A DNA stretch of 64,000 nucleotides from Helianthus annuus (lineage: Eukaryota > Streptophyta > Magnoliopsida > Asterales > Asteraceae). Within the stretch, counting starts at the first letter, position 1. Each line of letters starts with the position of its first letter. Below, piece after piece: positions 56,720 to 64,000 of this stretch. A model generated the notes under the pieces. It saw nothing but the letters and a program-made list of their open reading frames with translations, searched no databases and was not told the origin of the DNA. The DNA lies in NCBI RefSeq assembly GCF_002127325.2, contig NC_035436.2:24021112-24085111 (forward strand), in the 5' to 3' direction. A program made the translations under genes and the position numbers.

Positions 56720-57692
56720 GTTCTTGCTGTCTTATTTTAGTGTTGGTTGTCTGTACCAACCTACACTGGATGGGTCGGGTCAGGCCGGTCTATCTCCAAC
56801 ATATTTTTGTCCTTTTTTTTTTTTTTTTTTTTTTTTGTTAAGAATGAATGTATATCATTTATTGTGAATAAAATATGTTACTAAAAATAGACTTTGACGA
56901 CGTGTAAAACACCACCTAAACGATATGATATTGATGGCCACACAATATAACGAGTGGAAGCCCAACTTATCTAATATTTGGAGCAAGCTTTAAATATAAA
57001 AATGGTTTCCATATAAAATTCCATAACAAAAAGTTTAATTGCAAAACTAACCTGATGGTGCAGTTAAAAAACACACTAGAATAAATTTATTTAATAGAGG
57101 TTTCGTAATTTATATCTTGTAACAAGAATCACTAATCAATTTAATCTTTTTAGAACGACTATGAGATCCTAATATGATCATAGATCAAGAATCGGACTGA
57201 TCCACAAGATGTTCAAGCCTAGAGAGTAGAACTTAGTTGAGAGGCGTTCTAAAAGTGTGCATTTTACTCCACAAGAGGTTCAAGCCTAGAGAGTAGAACT
57301 TAGTTGAGACGCGTTTCGAAAGTGTGCATTTTACTATGTATAAAAGTTTCTTTCAGGTTTTAACATGCTCTCGCTTTAACGTAGTTGCATATGCATGTAT
57401 AGATGTAACACTGTTACACTTCCATTTTGTCAATTGTTTAAAAAAAAGATTTAAGACTCTAATCCGACAATGGTAACTTTAACTCAAATATCATATGTTT
57501 TAAGAAAAACACAAGAATTACAAGAATGTGCATGTGGTGGACATATGGGTGTTAAACACTCGGTTTCAAAGTTATTAAACTAAAAACGGAACGGAACAAA
57601 ACAAAACCGAACCAAAACTGCTTAAGATAAACATGTTAAAAACATGCTTTAAAAAACAAATAGATACTTATTTTTTTAGGGATATTAGATTT
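56720..57692. other. Spacer with T-run and a 67-bp tandem duplication
   Basis: A T run of over 20 bases lies at about 56812-56836. At 57202-57335 two 67-bp units (CCACAAGATGTTCAAGCC / CCACAAGAGGTTCAAGCC) are in tandem. No gene. Confidence 0.7.
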
Positions 57693-57701
57693 AAGTAACC
57701 C

Positions 57702-58103
57702 CAACTTTCATCGATTGGCCGATAACAATCCCAACTTTCAATTTGTACACCAGCACTCCCAACTTTCAACTTATTGGTCGATAACACTCCCTAACTAACA
57801 GAACCCTAACACAGTTAACTGAGGTCAGCTGCCACATCATCAAAAATGCCATGTCAGCTGCTACATCAGGTGCCACATCATAAAAATGTCACGTCAGTTG
57901 CCACGTCATCAAAAAATCCCACATCAACTGCCACATAAGCAAAAACTAACTGAGTTAAGGTTCAGTTAGTTAGGGAGTGTTATCGGCCAATAAGTTGAAA
58001 GTTGGGAGTGCTGGTGTACAAATCGAAAGTTAGAGTGTTATCGGACAACTGATGAAAGTTGAAGGTGGGTTGAAACTTGATAGTTAAGTATACTCGGGGC
58101 TTC
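57702..58103. mobile_element. Fold-back MULE-like element, 9-bp flanking repeat
   Basis: Arms of about 120 bp are inverted (left CAACTTTCATCGATTGGCCGATAAC, right its near complement around 57960-58060). The middle contains four degenerate GTCAGYTGCCACATCATCAAAAAT units (57830-57945). AAGTAACCC occurs on both sides (57693-57701, 58104-58112), fitting a Mutator-type duplication. The right arm has about 45 extra terminal bases that pair poorly with the left. Confidence 0.75.
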
Positions 58104-58112
58104 AAGTAACCC

Positions 58113-58937
58113 TTTTGTTTGCCTGGGTGGTGTGGCAACACAGTCGCCACACTCTCCATTTGGCCAATCGGTTTCCGAAATCAGTTTGTAGTAACTGATT
58201 GTGGGTATGAAGGAAGATGATGATCAGCTTCATCGACTTCCACTCTAGACATACGTCATTTGCTTTGGATAGTTTTAAAAGTGAAGATGTGTCATACATA
58301 AGAGTTCAGATGCTTGACATATGCTTCGAGTACCCTAATTATGAAGATGCATCAACCAACCAAATGTATAATCTATACGAATCTTTTAACCAAATGTATA
58401 ATCTATACAAATCTTTTAAATTAATTATCCACATTCTCATAAATGTTTATTACTAAATTATATCATTTTAACCAACAAAAACAAACACTTCAATGATCAA
58501 TAATTATTCTCATAAACGTGTAAATCAAAAGTCAAAATAAAATTTTCCCATCAAACATAAACGTGTAAATCAAAAGTCAAAATAAATTTTCCCATTAAAA
58601 AAGTTAAGAATATTATATTAGAAAAAAAACCCCACCCACTCTAACCCAACCATAGTTAACAACCAAGCTCATCAACCAACCATGGTCAAACCCACAAAGA
58701 GATGCCACCACATATCATGCACATCAACGTCTATAACAACCACCACGTGGACGGCCAGATCATCACAATTCTCAATTGATTGGTTAATATTCCGTTAGCG
58801 TTAGGGCTCGAGATTATCCATACATCATCCTCTACAAATCATCCATCGCAGAGAAGAAATTCAACCGGAGATCTGTTCATATTATCATCAAATTCACATC
58901 AGATTTGCATCAATTTTTAATAGATCTGTATCAGATC
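58113..58937. other. Intergenic / AFC2 promoter and 5' UTR
   Basis: It contains two small tandem duplications: 28 bp at about 58360-58412 (TAATCTATACRAATCTTTTAA) and 45 bp at about 58513-58592 (AAACGTGTAAATCAAAAGTC). The last 100 bases before the kinase ATG (AGAGAAGAAATTCAACCGG...) look like a plant 5' UTR. Confidence 0.6.
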
Positions 58938-61900
58938 ATGGAGATGGAGCGTGTGACGGAGTTTCCGATGAGTAACGTTGATATCGGACCGAGAAAACGG
59001 CAGCGTATTGGCTGGGATGTTGTTCATCCGGCTGCGAAGGTATAAGATCTGATTCGTTTTGTTCAGATTTATCTATTTTTGTTGGCGTTTTGTTTTGGAT
59101 CTGTTTATTTTGCTAGATCTGTTTGAAATCTGAATCGGTGAAGAGGTAAGGTTAGATCTAGGGTTTATGTTTAGATCTGATTGTATAACAGCTCGTGCTC
59201 GTTATTGTTCTAATTAGCCTAATATTCGTTGCGTGTGTTGGAGTTTGATGTTTTGGCGGTAAAACTTTTGTTTGAGTTTGTTTTGACGATCTATGCTTTT
59301 GTTTTGATGATTTGTTTTATAGTTTTAATTTTTATGTGTCTGAAGTTTTGATCTAGTTATGATTTCCCTCAGTTTTTACTTAATTCGAGATATTAATTGC
59401 TGAAACCTTAATTTATACGATTTTAAGCAACCTTTGACGGATTCATCTTTTTAGGTTAATCTTGTATGCTACTCTAAATCGGAGAAGGTGTTGTAAGAAT
59501 TATAATTTGTGATCATAGAGTTTTGTACTGGATCGATTTTGGTGTTGTTAATTAAAGAAAAATCTCATCGGATGACAATCGTTATGGTTTTGCTTGTATA
59601 TAGTTGACTGTGCTGGAAATTTGGAATTTGATGTGGTTGGGCGGTAGGTAACTAACAACGAAAACTTTTGTTGTGGTTCGTTTTGATGATCTGGGCTTTC
59701 GGTGGATCTTAGTATACAATAAGTTGTTTTTTGATGATTTGCTTTCTAGTGTTTGTGTTTTATTGAAAAGTCTTAATAATGATCTCCCTAGGTTTTTGTA
59801 AGTGGCTTTTGGCTATATCGTTTTTTTTGTTAATCATATGTGTTACTGTAAATCGGAGAAGGTGTGGTAAGAGTTATAATCTGTGACCATGGAGTTTTAT
59901 TCTGGATTTTAATGGATTAATTTTTTTGGTTCTAAAATAATGAAGAATTTGGTGTGGTTTATGGAATATTAATTTTCATTGTCGTTGCAACTGCCAGCTT
60001 GCATATCATTCATTTCATAATTTTTCTGCTGACGTTATTGACAAGTTTTTGAAATTTTTGGTACACTGTTGAAGTGTTGATTAAAATCATGATGGCAAGG
60101 AGAGTCAATAATGTCTATTTAAAAGAAACATGAATGGATGCCTGTGTGTAGGCTCAGCTAGGATTGTTTTATGGACAAGATGTTGGAAATGTGACAAGCT
60201 TTGCACCCTCGCGGGCACCCCAAGACCATAATAGTACAACATCTCATCTTAAGCGTGTGGCTCATGATGGTTCTCCACCATGGCGTGAAGATGATAAAGA
60301 TGGGCATTATATGTTTGCACTGGGAGATAATTTAACTTCTCGCTGTAACTACCCTTCACTGCAATCAAATAGATCTTTATATTGATTTCTGGTTTTTAGT
60401 ACTAGCTGAAAATCTAATATGCCATACAACTACGTTTTTATTTATAGCTTTTTTAATAGGGAACAAAACTTTTTCGTAATGGAGTATGAACTCATTTTAA
60501 AACATCAATGATTGGTTGTTTGTGCTTTGTTCTTCTAGTGTGTTGTTGAAAATTTCATGTATAGCTTCTTGATGTTTTTACCATCATTCTTGTATGGTAC
60601 TGATTTTTTTACGGTTTTTTTTTGTTTCTTACAGATAAGATTCATGGGAAAATGGGAGAAGGTAAGAATCATTTACCAACTAATTAACTGCACGTAATCA
60701 GCTAATTATTGATAATTGAAGAATATAACTCTATATATGTTTGTTTTAGGTACATTCGGTCAAGTATTGGAATGCTGGGATAAAGAAAGGAAGGAAATGG
60801 TGGCCATTAAAATCGTTCGTGGTATAAAGAAATATCGTGAGGCAGCGATGATCGAGATTGATGTGCTCCAACAACTTGGTAAACATGATAAAGGCGGCAA
60901 TCGGTGAGTGCCACTTTTCTATTTGAGTAGCGTGGTTGTGTAACGGTTTGCGTTTGTTGTTAAATTTGTTTATTCCTTGCAGTTGTGTACAATTAAGGAA
61001 CTGGTTTGACTATCGTAACCATATCTGTATTGTAAGTAAAATACGATTGATATGGTGGATTTATTTCCCCAATTTATCAAATGTTTGGGTTTAAGATAAT
61101 TTGGATGCATTCAGGTTTTTGAGAAGCTTGGACCAAGTTTATATGATTTTCTACGCAAAAACAATTATCGATCATTTCCTATAGACCTAGTTCGAGAGAT
61201 TGGAAGACAACTCTTGGAATGTATAGCATGTGTGTAGTAATCGCTTATGCTATTTTTACATCCGTTAATTCTTCTGCGCTTGTTTGTTTTCTGTTTTATT
61301 GACTGTCTTTGGGTAGTTCCCTGTGTGTTAGTTAGAAGTTTGACCGTTCTTGACTGTCTTTGCTGCTGATTATCAATGTATTAATGTGTGTTTGTTAAAT
61401 ATGTTGCAGTCATGCATGATCTGCGCTTGATACACACTGACCTGAAGCCTGAGAACATTCTTCTAGTGTCCCCAGAATATATCAAAGTGCCTGATTACAA
61501 GGTTTGAACATTTTTTTTATGATTTGGAGGGTGGCAAAATGGGCTGGTTGGGGAACGGGTCAAAGTGAGCCCAGGTTAAAATGGTTGTTTTCACGGGTGG
61601 GTTGACCCGGAGCTTTTTTTTGTTCAAAAGTTTAGTTTTTTACTAGTATTTATTGTGTCATATATGATTTTGTAAGTTGAATTATTTTTCTAGTAATGTT
61701 TTTTTTTTTGAATAAAATGGTTTGCGGGATTTTAATGTTTTATGCTATCAAAAACACACTTCGGGTGAGTTTTGACTATTTCACCCAAGTTTTTTTTTCT
61801 TTTTCAGTTCGACTCTTTTGAGATTCAAGTCCAGATCAGCCCTATTTAGTTTATATCATGGCAGATGCTGATGGCTAACAATTCTTGTTTGCAATATGTT

Positions 61901-63104
61901 GTTTTAGGGTTCATCTAGGTCACCCAAGGATAGTTCATACTCCAAAAGAATACCAAAATGCAGTGCTATCAAAGTGATTGATTTTGGTAGCACCACGTAT
62001 GATCGTCCAGACCAGAGCTACATAGTGTCAACACGCCATTATCGGGCACCAGAAGTTATATTAGGTATTTACCTTGTTTAGTTTATTGAACTAGTTTAAT
62101 TTTCTTGATCATTTGTGGATAATGTATGTTGAAGCCATTCAAATATTCAGCTCAGTTCATTAAAAGGCATTTTGGGTACTAAATGAAAATGGATATAAAC
62201 TTGGGTGGTCTATAAAGTAACTTCAGTATATGTGTGGCTTTAAGAAAACAAGATGAATGCTTTAGTGGGCTCCACATGCATATCCCTTCCTATGTTTGTA
62301 TGCATAGTAGGCTCACATATTTATTTGCCATCTGACCCGTGTTTCTTACAGGATTGGGATGGAGTTACCCTTGTGATATATGGAGTGTGGGTTGTATCCT
62401 TGTAGAGCTATGCTCGGTAAGTTTTGAGCTACATCATCTTTCAATATACGGGTGGCTTAACCTTTTGTCTCTTTATGACACAACAAATAAATGTCGTTTT
62501 GACCTTTTTTTTCTTTGCATCAAAAGGAGACAATCATTTTGAGAGTAAGTAAACTTTTGAAGACTTGAAGGCTTATTTTGACTTGTACACTTGTATAACA
62601 GGGTGAAGCTTTGTTCCAAACACACGAGAATCTCGAACATCTTGCTATGATGGAAAGGGTCCTTGGCTTTTTACCTCAGCACATGTTGAGGAAAGCAGAG
62701 TGAGTATTTTCTTCGTTTATATGGCAGCGTTTTTTCGTAATTCTATATATTAATGTTACCATCTTTTCAGTCGGCATGCAGACAAGTACATTAGAAAAGG
62801 TAGGCTGGACTGGCCTGAAGGTGCTACCTCTCGAGAAAGTATCAAAGCCGTTCAAAAACTACCTCGACTTCAGGTTTCAATCCCCAGTGATCATCTCCAT
62901 TTACTGTTCTCGTACACTTAACATAATCTTAATGATATTATTTTTCTTTTACAGAACTTAATCATGCAGCATGTAGACCATTCGGCTGGGGACCTAATTC
63001 ATCTCTTACAGGGGCTTTTAAGATACGATCCTTTAGATAGGTTAACAGCAAGAGAAGCTTTAAGACATCCGTTCTTCAGTAGAGACCACTTTAAGCGTTA
63101 CTAG
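58938..63104 (+). CDS. AFC2: LAMMER-type dual-specificity protein kinase, AFC2-like, 12 exons
   Basis: Exons: 58938-59039, 60152-60344, 60635-60661, 60750-60903, 60983-61031, 61115-61229, 61410-61501, 61908-62064, 62352-62416, 62602-62699, 62771-62873, 62955-63104. All have GT-AG borders and phases close exactly: 1305 bp, 434 residues. The basic N-terminus ([20 protein letters not shown]) precedes the kinase: glycine loop GEGTFGQV, lysine [18 protein letters not shown] (catalytic Asp), DFGSTTYD (Mg), [21 protein letters not shown]. The family signature [11 protein letters not shown] lies in exon 10. CLK/AFC kinases phosphorylate SR splicing factors in the nucleus, and plant AFC2 is linked to temperature-dependent splicing. 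No lesion; length fits the family. A long first intron (59040-60151) is a likely regulatory site. Confidence 0.96.
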
Positions 63105-63740
63105 TTGATTATTTGGGATGGACTAGCCTAAATTTTCGGTTAGTATGGTTTGAAGGGGCGAATGCAAAATCAGATCGTTTATTGTGAGTTGTCAAGTCTT
63201 GTACATGTAACATGTTTTAGTGTAGCAGAATATATTATTGACCGCAATGTGCAATGGTGCACTAGTTTACCCAAAATGGCTATTTTTTCTGTTTGTGCTA
63301 CATTTTGTGTTTGGGTATTCCCGAATATTATCTAAATGTCACCCAACAAATACCCGAATATTATCTAAATGTCACCCAACAAACATTGTTAAAGTTAATA
63401 GTCGAAGTCTAGTCTATCTACTATTGACCATGAACTAATGACGACTATCAGTTTTATTGTTACAATCTCTATGCTAGGGCTGTTTGACTAGATGCGTAGA
63501 GTTACCACTCGAAACTGTATAAACCAACTTCCCTCGGCTTGTAATTTCCTTGTATTTGGCTTGCTTAAAATTGGAACCAACTCGTGGCATGATAAGCTGA
63601 CTAGAAATCTACCAATTTACGGAAGGGCATGTACATTAATAAAATCTCATGTGTGTGTTGAAAACGCCATATACATTGAAAAACTCCTGAGAAACACGTA
63701 TACATCAAGAAAGAGAAATCACAGGGTAACTAAGACTAAA
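63105..63740 (+). other. AFC2 3' UTR and downstream spacer
   Basis: It holds a direct repeat of about 32 bp (63320-63384, CCCGAATATTATCTAAATGT twice). No gene seen. Confidence 0.6.
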
Positions 63741-64000
63741 GGGTATGGAGAGGATGGGTTTGGAGGGGATGAGCCGCCACGTAGGCGCCACGTAGGAGTG
63801 ACTTGGAGAGGATGGACCTAGGGGAATGGGGGATGAACCCCTTTGTGTATATATATGTATGTATGTATAGGTATATGTGAGAGAAGGAAGGAGGAGAGAG
63901 GACCGGCTACCCCGGCTGTGGGGTGCCGGTTGTGCCGAGCCGAGCCCCAGGGGGGCGGTGTGGGGGACCGGCGCCGGTCCTAGCAGGGCCTTAGCCGGCC
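63741..64000. other. GC-rich repeat-like sequence at window end
   Basis: The base composition switches abruptly to GC-rich (CGGCTACCCCGGCTGTGGGGTGCCGG, GGACCGGCGCCGGTCC palindrome). This suggests the start of a repeat or transposon that runs out of the window. No second end is visible. Confidence 0.4.

Overview
The window is plant nuclear DNA: introns with GT/AG borders, LTR retrotransposons with plant-type primer sites, a Helitron, many MITEs, and plant families (F-box/FBA, REM-type B3, CYP71-clan P450, AFC LAMMER kinase, SAC3C-like). The LTR end motifs (GTTTCCGCC...GGGGTGTGACA) resemble Asteraceae Tekay/Del elements as I remember them, so a composite-family eudicot is my guess, not a demonstrated fact.

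Layout. 1-10.4 kb: an old minus-strand LTR split by a very young non-autonomous LTR element (729-9690, TSD ACAGC, no coding internal region). 10.4-14.2 kb: LTR debris and a solo LTR (11914-13871, TSD CTTAT). 14.2-15.0 kb: the last exon of a cytochrome P450, broken by a 165-bp insertion with a 9-bp TSD. 15644: a textbook Helitron 3' end (hairpin + CTAG|T, minus strand). 15.8-26.6 kb: an F-box gene (copy A) split by a 9.7-kb TR-GAG retrotransposon (16793-26497, TSD CCACA) that carries only gag. 26.9-36 kb: small intron-containing genes (RPA1-like OB-fold, U1-type zinc finger, an unknown acidic protein, a B3 pseudogene). 36.8-44.8 kb: Helitron RPA and Rep-helicase genes, the latter with one nonsense codon. 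45-49.3 kb: F-box copies B and C, each with a single frame lesion, and a duplicated 1.5-kb spliced non-coding block. 49.8-51.0 kb: a MULE with long TIRs and 9-bp TSD. 51.6-52.4 kb: second copy of the unknown acidic gene. From 53.2 kb on the DNA is ordinary genic sequence: a SAC3C-like gene (ORF 54884-56104) and an intact 12-exon AFC2-like kinase gene (58938-63104), with MITEs in introns and spacers.

Interpretation. RepHel, RPA, the F-box copies, the zinc finger and the acidic genes all lie on the minus strand, and the only Helitron 3' terminus seen lies downstream of them on the same strand. One explanation is a giant gene-rich Helitron (15644 to somewhere before 53.2 kb), later invaded by a TR-GAG element and a MULE. 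The 5' terminus was not found, so this is a hypothesis. The two right-hand genes look functional and unrelated to the mobile DNA.
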